From NCBI RefSeq assembly GCF_001550135.1, contig NZ_LRUE01000010.1:1-64000 (forward strand): a stretch of DNA of 64,000 nt, written 5' to 3'. The notes beneath the pieces were generated by a model. It was not told the DNA's origin. It saw only the letters and a list, made by a program, of their open reading frames with translations, and made no database searches. The position numbers were made by a program, and so were the translations under genes. Below are positions 26,227 through 34,928 of the stretch, piece after piece. Source of the DNA: Pseudoalteromonas shioyasakiensis (lineage in GTDB: Bacteria; Pseudomonadota; Gammaproteobacteria; Enterobacterales; Alteromonadaceae). Position 1 is the stretch's first letter; each line of letters starts with the position of its first letter.

Positions 26227-27258
26227 ATGTCTGATATTCAAAATCGTCAATATATTCTTGAGACACGTCCAAAAGGCGTAGCGAATGATAAAAATGTTGT
26301 TTTAAAAACTAACTCAGTATCAGCGCCAAAAGATGGCGAGGTATTACTCAGGACCATTTATCTATCACTTGATCCCTACATGCGAGGACGAATGAGTGAT
26401 GCTGAATCATACGCTGATCCTGTAAAGATTGGTGATGTGATGGTAGGCGCAACCGTATGCCAAGTTGAGCAATCAAACCACCCTGACTACCAAGAAGGTG
26501 AATGGGTGTTGGCATACACAGGCTGGCAAGAATACGCAATAAGCGACACTGAAGGCTTAATGAAACTGGGGAAAAACCCTGAAAATCCTTCGTATGCACT
26601 TGGAATTATGGGTATGCCTGGTTTTACCGCCTACATGGGGCTTTTAGATATTGGTGAGCCAAAGCCGGGCGAAACAGTCGTGGTTGCTGCAGCTACAGGG
26701 CCTGTCGGTGCAACTGTAGGGCAAATAGCTAAATTAAAAGGCTGTAAGGTCGTTGGCGTAGCTGGCGGTAAAGAAAAATGTCAACATGCCGTTGAAAACC
26801 TAGGCTTCGATGCCTGTATTGATCACAAAGAAAATGATTTTGCAGAGCAGTTAAGCGCAGCGTGTAATAATGGTATTGATGTTTATTACGAAAATGTCGG
26901 TGGCCATGTATTTGATGCTGTGTTACCCCTGTTGAATACAAAAGCACGTATTCCGTTATGTGGTTTAGTATCACAGTACAACGCTACCGAGCTGCCGCCA
27001 GGTCCAGATCGCTTATCTATGCTTATGAGTCACATTTTAAAGAAACGCATTAAAGTACAAGGGTTTATTATTTTTGATGACTACGCCCATCGTTATGAGG
27101 AATTCGCAAAAGATATGCAAACATGGTTAAGCGAAGGAAAAATCAAATATAAAGAGCATCTTGAAGCTAATTTCGAAAATACGCTGAACGCCTTTAATGC
27201 GATGTTAAATGGTGAGAACTTCGGTAAAACTGTCGTGCAAGTTCAGCAGCCAATTTAA
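26227..27258 (+). CDS. curA: Zinc-independent NADP-dependent oxidoreductase (CurA/PTGR family)
   Basis: The 343-residue medium-chain dehydrogenase/reductase has the family opening (LRTIYLSLDPYMRGRM), a Rossmann motif VAAATGPVGATVGQIAKLKG, VVGVAGGKEKC, and YYENVGGHVFDAVLP. The structural and catalytic zinc ligands of alcohol dehydrogenases are missing, as expected for the leukotriene B4/prostaglandin reductase branch. These enzymes reduce alpha,beta-unsaturated ketones and aldehydes with NADPH, and E. coli CurA reduces curcumin. A glutathione S-transferase gene follows 47 bp later beyond a terminator-like hairpin. Both would serve electrophile detoxification. Confidence 0.88.
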   Translation: MSDIQNRQYILETRPKGVANDKNVVLKTNSVSAPKDGEVLLRTIYLSLDPYMRGRMSDAESYADPVKIGDVMVGATVCQVEQSNHPDYQEGEWVLAYTGWQEYAISDTEGLMKLGKNPENPSYALGIMGMPGFTAYMGLLDIGEPKPGETVVVAAATGPVGATVGQIAKLKGCKVVGVAGGKEKCQHAVENLGFDACIDHKENDFAEQLSAACNNGIDVYYENVGGHVFDAVLPLLNTKARIPLCGLVSQYNATELPPGPDRLSMLMSHILKKRIKVQGFIIFDDYAHRYEEFAKDMQTWLSEGKIKYKEHLEANFENTLNAFNAMLNGENFGKTVVQVQQPI

Positions 27259-27265
27259 ATTTCAA

Positions 27266-27294
27266 GGCGTAGTCAGCTTGGCTACGCCATTTTT
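27266..27294 (+). terminator. Terminator-like hairpin between curA and the GST gene
   Basis: GGCGTAG and CTACGCC pair across a 9-nt loop and are followed by ATTTTT. It sits just before the GST ribosome-binding site (AAGGATAACG), so it may attenuate rather than end transcription. Confidence 0.65.
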
Positions 27295-27305
27295 AAGGAT
27301 AACGA

Positions 27306-27923
27306 ATGATTAAATTACACCATTTAAATAAATCACGCTCTAAACGTATTATTTGGTTACTGGAAGAGCTTGGTGTCGATTACGACATTGTTGCTTATCA
27401 ACGCAATAAAGAAACCTTCTTAGCACCTGATGAACTAAAACAAATTCATCCGCTGGGTAAATCGCCCGTTATTGAAGATAACGGTAAAGTAATTACAGAA
27501 TCTGGCGCAATTACCGACTACTTAATTAGTAAGTACGGTAAAGGCAAGTTTATGCCAAGCCTGCAAAACGACAACTATGTTGATTATCAGCAATGGCTTC
27601 ATTTTGCCGAAAGCTCAGCAATGGTCCCTTTTTTATTAAAATTATTTATTACAAAAGATGGCTGTAAAACCAACTTTATTGGTGATTATGCTGATCATGA
27701 AATTGGCAAGATACTGAGTTATGTTAATCAGCAATTAAAAGGTAAGCAGTACTTAGTGGATGAAACTTTGACCGGCGCTGATTTTATGATGTCTTTTGTT
27801 GTAGAGAAAGCTGATGAGGCAGGCCTGCTAGCACATTTCCCTGAAATTAAACGTTATTTAGAGCAACTGAAAACTCACGAAAGTTATCACACAGCCAATG
27901 AGCTAGAAGCAAAATACGGTTAA
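27306..27923 (+). CDS. Glutathione S-transferase
   Basis: The 205-residue protein has a thioredoxin-like N-terminal domain (KLHHLNKSRSKRIIWLLEELG; HPLGKSPVIEDNG; ITESGAITDYLISKYG, the last containing the Glu-Ser that contacts the gamma-glutamyl group) and an all-helical C-terminal domain with LTGADFMMSF, the N-capping/hydrophobic staple region. The N-terminal catalytic Ser/Tyr is probably one of the two serines in NKSRSKR. The class is bacterial, near the MAPEG-unrelated soluble GST3-like group. It follows curA and ends in a strong terminator. Confidence 0.9.
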   Translation: MIKLHHLNKSRSKRIIWLLEELGVDYDIVAYQRNKETFLAPDELKQIHPLGKSPVIEDNGKVITESGAITDYLISKYGKGKFMPSLQNDNYVDYQQWLHFAESSAMVPFLLKLFITKDGCKTNFIGDYADHEIGKILSYVNQQLKGKQYLVDETLTGADFMMSFVVEKADEAGLLAHFPEIKRYLEQLKTHESYHTANELEAKYG

Positions 27924-27929
27924 CTCAAT

Positions 27930-27962
27930 AAACAAAGGTACTTCCTGTACCTTTGTTTGCCG
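27930..27962 (+). terminator. Rho-independent terminator after the GST gene
   Basis: AAACAAAGGTAC-TTCCT-GTACCTTTGTTT forms a perfect 12-bp stem 6 bp after the GST stop codon. The 3' arm ends in TTTGTTT. Confidence 0.85.
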
Positions 27963-28036
27963 CAAAGCGTTGAAGGTGGACTACAGCCATACTTTTACTT
28001 CACCAATATTATCAAATAAGTCAGCGCAGCTACCAT

Positions 28037-28939
28037 TTAAGCCGCACACACTCGATTGCGGCCTGACTTTTTAGCCTGATACATGGCTTCGTCAGCCCTT
28101 TCGATTGCCGCCTCGATATCGTCATCGGCATTTATTAACGAAACACCAAATGAGCCTGTCACATTGATGTGTTTACCTTTGCCAATTTCAATTTTTAAAA
28201 CTTCAACGCCAGCTCTTAATCGCTCAGAAAGTGATTTGGCACCTTCTAGCTCTGTTTGGGGTAAGCAGACTAAAAACTCTTCACCGCCATAGCGATATAG
28301 TTGGTCGTACTTCCTTAAGTGAGATTTAATACATTTAACAAGGGCTATTAATACCTTATCGCCCGCAGCATGGCCAAACTCATCGTTCACTTGCTTAAAG
28401 TGATCAAGGTCGATCATTATCAGTGCGCAGCTCAGCGATTTACGTTTGCAAAGCTCATGCTCTTTTTGTAGGTTTTCAACTAAATTTGTTCGGTTTGATG
28501 CACCCGTTAAAGGGTCTCTTGTGTGCAGCAATTCAGAGAATTCATCGATAAGGGTTTCAAATAATTCATGCAAGCTATCTAAATCGGCATGAAACTGGTC
28601 CAATAAATTAGCCGGAATAACGGACTTAGACTCTTTTAACGATAACAGGACTTTGGCACCTTGATGCATCTTTTGATGCGCACAAGCGATTTCAGAAAAG
28701 TAAGGGTGAAGACTTATGGTCTGTTCGGGTAGCTTATTAAACCATTGCCCAAAACGACAAAGGTTATGAGCATTATCTGCTAAGTCTTGTTCATCTGCAG
28801 GTATGTCTGCAATTAAGCACCTTAATAAATTTCTATACCATGACTGGTGCCACTCAATGGCCTGCTCGATTTCTGCAATCACGTCTTCAAGCTGTGTATT
28901 CGACAGAGAATTAATGCCCTGCTCGGTATTTTGATGCAT
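28037..28939 (-). CDS. Zinc-sensing diguanylate cyclase (CZB-GGDEF, DgcZ-like)
   Basis: This protein of about 300 residues begins with a chemoreceptor zinc-binding (CZB) domain. The four ligands are His31, Cys61 (NLCRFGQWF), His88 and His92; their spacing (30, 27, 4) is the same as His22-Cys52-His79-His83 of E. coli DgcZ. A GGDEF domain follows, with an active GGEEF motif at about 218-222 and an intact RxxD inhibitory site (RKYD) five residues before it. It should make c-di-GMP when zinc is low. I chose the ATG at 28939; a TTG lies two codons upstream. It is a single-gene unit. Confidence 0.9.
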   Translation of the reverse strand: MHQNTEQGINSLSNTQLEDVIAEIEQAIEWHQSWYRNLLRCLIADIPADEQDLADNAHNLCRFGQWFNKLPEQTISLHPYFSEIACAHQKMHQGAKVLLSLKESKSVIPANLLDQFHADLDSLHELFETLIDEFSELLHTRDPLTGASNRTNLVENLQKEHELCKRKSLSCALIMIDLDHFKQVNDEFGHAAGDKVLIALVKCIKSHLRKYDQLYRYGGEEFLVCLPQTELEGAKSLSERLRAGVEVLKIEIGKGKHINVTGSFGVSLINADDDIEAAIERADEAMYQAKKSGRNRVCAA

Positions 28940-29033
28940 AGCCAATGAAAAGACTTCCGCTTATTATTTTATTTCCTAAAACAGTACCTAAGGTAAGTTA
29001 CAAACTCAACCTAAAGCGCTAGAAATAGATGGC

Positions 29034-29702
29034 TTAATCAACTAATCGATAACCAACAGCGGGCTCAGTTAAGATATGTTTAGGGCTTGCCGCATTTTGC
29101 TCAAGCTTTTGTCTTAACTGACCAATATGTACACGCACATATTCAGGGCGATTAATATACTGCTCTCCCCACACCTCAGATAAAATAGCGTTATGCGTTA
29201 ATACCTTGTCTTTTTGCTGAAATAACAACAGCAAAATAGCGTACTCTTTTTTAGTTAGTTTGACTTCTTCAGCACCTTTACGCACCACATGTTTATGTGG
29301 GTCGATGTGAATATCGCCACATTGCAGGGTCAGGCTTGGTGTTGTTTGCATACGCAGTAGCACCCGAATACGTGCTAGTAATTCGTTTGCGCTGAATGGT
29401 TTGGTCAGGTAATCGTTAGCGCCGTTATCAAGGGCGGTGACTTTTTCTGTTTCGCCGTCACGTGCAGAAAGTACCAAAACAGGGAGCAGGCTCCACTGCC
29501 TAAACTCCACCAGCCAATCTTGCCCATCCATATCGAGCAAACCTAAATCAAGCAGCACTAAATCAAACTGCTGCTGGCTTAAAAGTGCAAACGCATCAAG
29601 CCCTTTCGCGCACACACTGACTTCATGGTTACTTGCTTTGAGCAGTGTTTTTAAAAAACTTTGCAGAGGCGGTGAGTCCTCTAAAACCAAAATATTAGCC
29701 AC
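29034..29702 (-). CDS. kdpE: KdpE-like response regulator
   Basis: The 222-residue OmpR-family regulator has a receiver with Asp52 (LVLLDLGLLDMDG), the conserved Thr/Lys positions (VLSARD, TKPFSANELLARI), and a winged-helix domain (LTKKEYAILLLLFQQKDKVLTHNAILSEVWG, the KdpE-type wording). It starts at GTG and overlaps the kinase gene by 8 bp. KdpE normally activates the kdpFABC potassium pump; here no kdpABC genes are present and the divergent neighbour is ktrAB, so this regulator probably controls Ktr. The symbol denotes homology, not proven function. Confidence 0.85.
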   Translation of the reverse strand: MANILVLEDSPPLQSFLKTLLKASNHEVSVCAKGLDAFALLSQQQFDLVLLDLGLLDMDGQDWLVEFRQWSLLPVLVLSARDGETEKVTALDNGANDYLTKPFSANELLARIRVLLRMQTTPSLTLQCGDIHIDPHKHVVRKGAEEVKLTKKEYAILLLLFQQKDKVLTHNAILSEVWGEQYINRPEYVRVHIGQLRQKLEQNAASPKHILTEPAVGYRLVD

Positions 29703-30999
29703 GGCTGTTACTCCAAATTAATATAGCTGTTGCCTGCTTTGTCTGCTCATTGAGGGTTAATTCAAAGCGCCCCTGATGACATTTAGCAACCACATCGCAA
29801 ATAACACTCCCTAGGCCAACGCCTTCATCTTGACTCGTCTCGTGCTTATTAGCAAAAGGGTTAGTTAACACAATTTGGTATTCGTCTTGTGTTTCAATAA
29901 ATTGCATGCTCGCCGAACCATCTCCGTAACGAGCTGCGTTTTCGAGCATATTGGCAAAGGCAATTTCAAGTAAGGTTTCATCGCCAAAACATATGCTTTG
30001 TTGCTGAGCTTCGATGTGCAGTTTAAAGTTTTGTAGTTGTTGCTGACGGCGTGATTTAGCTTCGCTGATTAAGGTCAAAATGGGTAGTTTTTGCCATTTA
30101 ATATTCTCAGCTAACTTATTCACTTTACTGAGCTCCATGACTTTATCAAAGTGCTGGTTAAGTATTTTACTTTGCTCATAAATATTAGCAGCTTGCTCTT
30201 TGATAACCTCAGAGCTTAGTTGAATATCATCATCAGCCAACATGCTTGATGCGCCCATAATGGTCGCTAATGGCGTGCGTAAGTCATGGGATAAACTCCG
30301 TAATAATGTATTTTTTGACCTCTCTAGCTCCGCCTGTACTTTTATCGCCGCTGATTGCTCGCGTAGTAAGGTTTTTTCTTGAACCTGATACAGTAAAGAG
30401 CACGCTGTATTCGCCAAAGCCTGTTGCTCTGCATTAAGTGCTTTGGCAAACGCGATGCCGCCAAATTCAGCTTGTTGTTCATTTAAATAAATAAACTGCT
30501 TAGAGGCTACTAACTGCCAATCACACGCAACCTTTAAATGTGCGGCCATGGTTGTTAAAAACAGCTGCTTTTGCTCCTCAAGGCTATCGAGATCATTAAG
30601 CTTTTTAGCTAATTCATACAATAAGCGACTATTACTTGCATGGGCTTGCACATCGCGAACCTTGGTATTGAGCTCCCCGGCTAAGTGGCTTATCACTAAA
30701 CCCACAATCAACATCACCAAAAAAGTGACCACATATTCAATATTTTCGATATGAAAAGTAAAATACGGCACCACATAAAACCAGTCAGTACAGGCGACAC
30801 TTACTAAGGTGGTAAGCGCAGCAACACGACGATTACTGCGCACCGCAACCCAGGTCACCCACAGCAGCTGTAGCATCACAATATCAGTGGTTGTAAACAG
30901 TTCTCGAAACGGAAATATCGCGAGCACCACCACAAGTGGCATCAACACACTTAAAAATGCGGCTTTTAAATACTGTATTTTGAATACTGACTGCATCAT
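29695..30999 (-). CDS. Shortened KdpD-like sensor histidine kinase (DUF4118)
   Basis: The 434-residue kinase has four clustered N-terminal membrane helices (about residues 10-106, the DUF4118 module of KdpD), a GAF-like linker (starting SRLLYELAKKLNDLDS), His238 in LRSLSHDLRTPLATIMG, and an ATPase domain (FANMLENAARYGDGS; GVGLGSVICDVVAKC). Unlike KdpD it lacks the whole cytoplasmic N-terminal KdpD/USP part of about 390 residues that binds ATP, c-di-AMP or stress signals. It should therefore read only membrane-borne signals such as potassium, turgor or ionic strength. Overlaps the regulator by 8 bp. Confidence 0.88.
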   Translation of the reverse strand: MMQSVFKIQYLKAAFLSVLMPLVVVLAIFPFRELFTTTDIVMLQLLWVTWVAVRSNRRVAALTTLVSVACTDWFYVVPYFTFHIENIEYVVTFLVMLIVGLVISHLAGELNTKVRDVQAHASNSRLLYELAKKLNDLDSLEEQKQLFLTTMAAHLKVACDWQLVASKQFIYLNEQQAEFGGIAFAKALNAEQQALANTACSLLYQVQEKTLLREQSAAIKVQAELERSKNTLLRSLSHDLRTPLATIMGASSMLADDDIQLSSEVIKEQAANIYEQSKILNQHFDKVMELSKVNKLAENIKWQKLPILTLISEAKSRRQQQLQNFKLHIEAQQQSICFGDETLLEIAFANMLENAARYGDGSASMQFIETQDEYQIVLTNPFANKHETSQDEGVGLGSVICDVVAKCHQGRFELTLNEQTKQATAILIWSNSRG

Positions 31000-31052
31000 C
31001 TTTTCACTTATTGTTTGTCCCTATTAGATTAAAGGGTTTTCAGTTTTGTCAC

Positions 31053-31102
31053 TATAAAGTTTTTATAAAGTTTTTTTATCTCAGCATAAAATCTTTATAA
31101 AG
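31053..31102. promoter_or_regulatory. 11-bp direct repeats between kdpDE-like and ktrAB genes
   Basis: TATAAAGTTTT occurs twice head to tail at 31053-31063 and 31064-31074. A second pair with the same period follows at 31085-31095 (CATAAAATCTT) and 31096-31106 (TATAAAGCTTT). The 11-bp spacing and AT-rich half-sites suit an OmpR-family dimer array. It lies 54 bp from the kinase start and about 75 bp from ktrA, so one array could serve both directions. Confidence 0.6.
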
Positions 31103-31176
31103 CTTTCAACCTCTCTAAAGACTTCTGTTTTTTTGCTATTAGCATTTAGCGCGTACCCACAATAGCGAGAAAGACA

Positions 31177-31836
31177 ATGGCTCAGTTTGCAGTAATCGGA
31201 TTAGGACGTTTTGGCGTAACCGCCTGTTTAGAACTTTCAAAACAAGGTCATACAGTGTGTGCCGCCGATATTAGCGAAAGCACCGTTAATCACTATGCCG
31301 ACCAACTCAGTTTTACCGTGGTGGTTGATGCCAGTGATGAAACACAATTAGCACGGCTCGATTTACCCAGTTGCCAAGCCGTATTGGTGGCCATTGGCGA
31401 GAATATTGAAGCCAGTATTTTATGTGTATTGCATTTAAAAAACTTAGGCGTAAAGCAAATTTGGGTAAAAGCCTGTACCAAAAGCCACCATCAAATACTA
31501 AGTAAACTCGGCGTTGACCGCATCATTCACCCTGAAGAAGAAATGGGCGTGAGGGTTGCACAAGCGCTTAACTACCCAATGGTTAATCAATATTTCCCGC
31601 TTAACCAATCCACGTTTATTGTTGAACTAGGCATTGATCTACAGCTTTCAGGTCGCAAAATTGGCTGGCTACTCAAAGAGCGTAATAGCGATATTAAACC
31701 GCTCACACTACGACGTGATGATTATTTCAATACAGAGCTGACTAACGACACCGAACTGCGCCACGGAGATAGTCTGGTGTTACTGGGCTCTAAAACCTAC
31801 TTAACTAAATTAGCAAAACGGTTTCGTGCATTATGA
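31177..31836 (+). CDS. ktrA: Potassium uptake regulatory subunit KtrA (TrkA family)
   Basis: The 219-residue cytoplasmic protein has an N-terminal RCK/TrkA-N Rossmann domain (VIGLGRFGVTACLELSKQGH; DASDE for the adenosine end; KACTKSHHQILSKLGVDRIIHPEEEMG) and a C-terminal RCK domain (SGRKIGWLLKERNSDIKPL; LRHGDSLVLLGSKTYLTKLAKRF). It forms the octameric ring that opens KtrB in response to ATP/ADP. Its stop overlaps the ktrB ATG (ATGA), so the two subunits are translationally coupled. Confidence 0.93.
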   Translation: MAQFAVIGLGRFGVTACLELSKQGHTVCAADISESTVNHYADQLSFTVVVDASDETQLARLDLPSCQAVLVAIGENIEASILCVLHLKNLGVKQIWVKACTKSHHQILSKLGVDRIIHPEEEMGVRVAQALNYPMVNQYFPLNQSTFIVELGIDLQLSGRKIGWLLKERNSDIKPLTLRRDDYFNTELTNDTELRHGDSLVLLGSKTYLTKLAKRFRAL

Positions 31837-33200
31837 TTAACTGGCAAGCCAATGTTTACCCTAAACAATTTAGCGGTGTAAAGTGTCGTAAGCGGCAAAA
31901 AGTAAACCCACCTTTAGTGCTCACTATCGGCTTTATTGTGTTAATTATGCTCGGCACGGGCTTACTCATGTTGCCAATGGCAAGCACCCAACCGATCAGC
32001 TGGCTCGATGCATTATTTACGGCAACCTCTGCGGTTACAGTAACAGGGCTGGTGGTCATCGACACTGGTACTGATCTGACTGTATTTGGTCAAAGCGTAG
32101 TAATGCTGCTGATTCAAATAGGTGGTATTGGCTTTATGACCGTGGCGGTGATTTCAATATTAAGTTTAGGAAAAACTCTAGGCTTACAGCAACGCTTACT
32201 AGCCAGTCGCGCTTTCGACACTAACGATTTAACCTCGGTGATCAAGGTTGCTAAGTATGTTTTAGTGTATTCATTAGTGATTGAGTCAGTGGCATTTTGC
32301 TTACTCTTTATTAGTTGGTTTGATGAATATGGCGCACTAAAAAGCGCCTATCACAGTCTGTTTTATACGATTTCGGCGTTCAATAATGCGGGCTTTGCGT
32401 TAAGCGGCGATAGCTTATCGGCATTCAAAGGCGATATAACCGTAAACGTGATAATCACCGCTTTGTTTATCATCGGCGGCTTAGGGTTTACTGTACTGAT
32501 TGATATCTACAAACAAAAGCGCTGGTCGTTACTATCAACCAATACCCGCTTGGTGTTGATTGCCACCTTTGTGCTCAACTGCATCGCATTTATATTGATT
32601 TTTTTCTTTGAACACGCCAATCCGGCGACATTAGCGCCGCTATCAACGTCTGAGCAGATATTAACGGCTTGGTTTCAAGCGGTGACACCTCGTACCGCAG
32701 GGTTTAATACCCTACCGATTGATGGTTTGAGTCAAGATTCAACGCTTTTGACTATGCTGCTGATGGTGATTGGCGGTGGTTCAGTTAGTACGGCGAGCGG
32801 CATAAAGCTCGGCACCTTTGTGATCCTAATTCTAGCGATGCGCAGCTATTTAAAACAGCAAACCACGGTCACCGTGTTTAACCGTCAGCTGAGCGACAAG
32901 TTAGTGATCAAGGCATTAAGCGTCATGATACTGTACTTATTTATCGCTTTTACCAGCATTATGATCATCACCAAGCTTGAACAAGGGTCGTTACTTGATA
33001 TTACCTTTGAGGCAATTTCGGCACTCAGTACCGTAGGTCTTTCGCGAGGTATTACTGGGGATTTAAGTGCGCCTAGTCAGCTCATCATCATATTGCTGAT
33101 GTTGATAGGTCGGGTTGGGCCATTAACATTTGCTTATTGTTTTGCTCGCCAGCACAGCCAACCTTTGACCTACCCTACTACCAGTATTCAAATTGGCTAA
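31833..33200 (+). CDS. ktrB: Potassium channel-like transporter subunit KtrB (Trk/Ktr family)
   Basis: The 455-residue membrane protein has four M1-P-M2 repeats. Selectivity-filter glycines are seen in the four pore loops: TSAVTVTGLVV, ISAFNNAGFAL, VTPRTAGFNTL and ISALSTVGLSR. The central M2C gating loop region (GGGSVSTASGIKLG) is glycine/serine rich, as required. It takes up K+ together with KtrA; in related marine organisms the uptake depends on Na+. Overlaps ktrA by 4 bp and ends in a terminator. The divergent kdpDE-like genes probably set its expression. Confidence 0.95.
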   Translation: MINWQANVYPKQFSGVKCRKRQKVNPPLVLTIGFIVLIMLGTGLLMLPMASTQPISWLDALFTATSAVTVTGLVVIDTGTDLTVFGQSVVMLLIQIGGIGFMTVAVISILSLGKTLGLQQRLLASRAFDTNDLTSVIKVAKYVLVYSLVIESVAFCLLFISWFDEYGALKSAYHSLFYTISAFNNAGFALSGDSLSAFKGDITVNVIITALFIIGGLGFTVLIDIYKQKRWSLLSTNTRLVLIATFVLNCIAFILIFFFEHANPATLAPLSTSEQILTAWFQAVTPRTAGFNTLPIDGLSQDSTLLTMLLMVIGGGSVSTASGIKLGTFVILILAMRSYLKQQTTVTVFNRQLSDKLVIKALSVMILYLFIAFTSIMIITKLEQGSLLDITFEAISALSTVGLSRGITGDLSAPSQLIIILLMLIGRVGPLTFAYCFARQHSQPLTYPTTSIQIG

Positions 33201-33211
33201 AAATCTGTAAA

Positions 33212-33238
33212 AAAGGCAACCAAGAAAAGGTTGCCTTT
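33212..33238. terminator. Terminator between ktrB and the convergent DUF3037 gene
   Basis: AAAGGCAACC-AAGAAAA-GGTTGCCTTT forms a 10-bp stem with A-rich left and T-rich right sides, so it can end transcription from both directions. Confidence 0.85.
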
Positions 33239-33256
33239 GGACTTTATTTGGAATTT

Positions 33257-34102
33257 CTAAGTAGAAATTAACTTAAATTCTTCATCTTCAAAACTAGTAG
33301 CAAAACTGTAGATACTTTTCCTATCTTCAAAGAGAGTGAATTTTGTATTAAGCATTTTCATTTCATTAGTAACTTCATCGTATGCTTTTAAAAACTCTGT
33401 TTTTTGGCTTTTGGGCTTCTCAAGCGTAAATAGCATGTTTTGTGCTTCAATAGCTCCAGCCTGAATTAATCGCCTAACGCGATTTATCCATTGTTCACCG
33501 TGTTCTATTAATGCTAATGGTTTTGTTTGATTAAAAGACAATGGCTTTATTGCTTTAGTAATTTGACTTCCTTTTGTTACAAAAGGAATATCAATTTGAA
33601 CACCCAAGCCAGCAGGCAATTTCTGCTGAGTATAATGCACGCCCCTGATATTATCTTTTAAATCTTGTCTTAGAGCCTTAACCATTTGCTGTTCGCGGTA
33701 CTCTTTAGTCACAAAGTTTCTGGCTATATACTTGTTATATAGCTGTTCAAGTGCGATTTGAGGAGCTTCATGCAGTACAGCTCTTGTCTCACTAAAACTA
33801 ACAATCCCTTCCCTGAACCGAGTAACTTCTTCAAGCAACTTAACTTGTTGTTCGCCATAAAACCTAGAGCCTAAGCTTTTCACTCTTGTTAATTCTTTTT
33901 CAAAAGTAACTAAAGCACTTTTATAAAGCTCACCGTTTAAATCGTCAAAAAATTCTGTAACTCGACCAAAGCTTTTAGGTGCTAATTTGTAGTCAACAAA
34001 ACCTGTTTTTGGAGAGAATAATAATATTCCAACATTGGCAAATTCTTGTGTTTCACTGAAAGGCATAAAACGTATGATTGAGTATTTGCATAAATTTTTC
34101 AT
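33257..34102 (-). CDS. DUF3037 family protein
   Basis: This protein of about 281 residues starts with CKYSIIRFMPFSETQEFANVGILLFSPKTGF, the signature of DUF3037, a family of unknown function. The middle is basic and probably helical; no catalytic motif is evident. The ATG at 34102 overlaps the stop of the upstream kinase-like gene (ATGA) and has GGAGG 8 nt upstream, inside that gene's last codons; an in-frame TTG at 34117 is less likely. Obligatory coupling to a HipA-like kinase is a recurring arrangement and suggests one functional pair: a kinase with its target, inhibitor or antitoxin. I do not assign a role. Confidence 0.85.
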   Translation of the reverse strand: MKNLCKYSIIRFMPFSETQEFANVGILLFSPKTGFVDYKLAPKSFGRVTEFFDDLNGELYKSALVTFEKELTRVKSLGSRFYGEQQVKLLEEVTRFREGIVSFSETRAVLHEAPQIALEQLYNKYIARNFVTKEYREQQMVKALRQDLKDNIRGVHYTQQKLPAGLGVQIDIPFVTKGSQITKAIKPLSFNQTKPLALIEHGEQWINRVRRLIQAGAIEAQNMLFTLEKPKSQKTEFLKAYDEVTNEMKMLNTKFTLFEDRKSIYSFATSFEDEEFKLIST

Positions 34103-34809
34103 CTTATATCCTCCCAAAATTTTGCCAATTTAAATTGTTTTAATACTACGATTATTTCACTCTCAATGCTATCTAAATCATAATATTCAAGCCATTCTTC
34201 AGGTAAAGAGTTTATGACAGCATCAATATTTTTTAATGAAGCCTCCATCTTATCTTCGTACTCAACCCGGCTCCAAAGTGGTAACTGCGGATCATTCCAA
34301 GCTGACCTGCCTAAGTGTAATTCTTTATGCTTCTCTAAAGAAAAATTAGGTTCAAAAGACAAATTATGATCGAGTACATAAACTTCTTTTTTTAAGGGCT
34401 CATAGAACAGATTTGGATTACCTCCAAGGCTTGTTAGATTCCTATCATCATTTTTTATCCAATAATCAAAAATATAGAGATCTCTTAAAAGTTCATTTGA
34501 TAAAAATTCCAACTCAGCAAATGTAACATCTTGAATATTAGGTATGAATCTAGAACCAAAACACATACCAGGACCAAGATCATCATATCCATATTCAACA
34601 AGTGCATCATCAACATATATGAGATCATAATCAGGGTTAGGTAAACCAAAACTTCTACATAAATGCGCAGCAATCCACTCTTTAACCAACCCTTTAGCTG
34701 TAGCACGAGCACCTTTTACAATGTATTGCTCATCATTTTCAGTCCTACACAAAAATGGTGTCGTCTGGCCTTGTTTAAATTGTCTGACAATTTCCGTAAC
34801 AGCTAACAT
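34099..34809 (-). CDS. HipA-like kinase
   Basis: The 236-residue protein has a reduced HipA/CtkA-type kinase fold. A Lys-bearing segment (EQYIVKGARATAKGLVKEWIAAHLCRSFGLP) stands in for the ATP-binding lobe. DYWIKNDDRNLTSLGG contains the catalytic Asp plus Asn, and VYVLDHNLSFEPNF gives the metal-binding D-x-N/S position. It is about half the length of E. coli HipA (440) and lacks the HipA N-terminal subdomain; no HipB-like helix-turn-helix gene is next to it. Instead the DUF3037 gene follows with an ATGA overlap. Its own upstream region is 119 bp and very AT-rich. Confidence 0.85.
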   Translation of the reverse strand: MLAVTEIVRQFKQGQTTPFLCRTENDEQYIVKGARATAKGLVKEWIAAHLCRSFGLPNPDYDLIYVDDALVEYGYDDLGPGMCFGSRFIPNIQDVTFAELEFLSNELLRDLYIFDYWIKNDDRNLTSLGGNPNLFYEPLKKEVYVLDHNLSFEPNFSLEKHKELHLGRSAWNDPQLPLWSRVEYEDKMEASLKNIDAVINSLPEEWLEYYDLDSIESEIIVVLKQFKLAKFWEDIR

Positions 34810-34928
34810 TTATATCCTTAAAAACTCAAAGCCTTATATAGAAAGTATAATTTTATTTCGCGAATAAACTTTATACACGTTTTTGTATATTTCAAACTAT
34901 AAATATTTATTAAACATTAATCTATCCG

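Noticed and set aside
34099..34809. Classical HipBA toxin-antitoxin system
   Set aside because: The kinase is half size and no HipB-type helix-turn-helix protein is adjacent.
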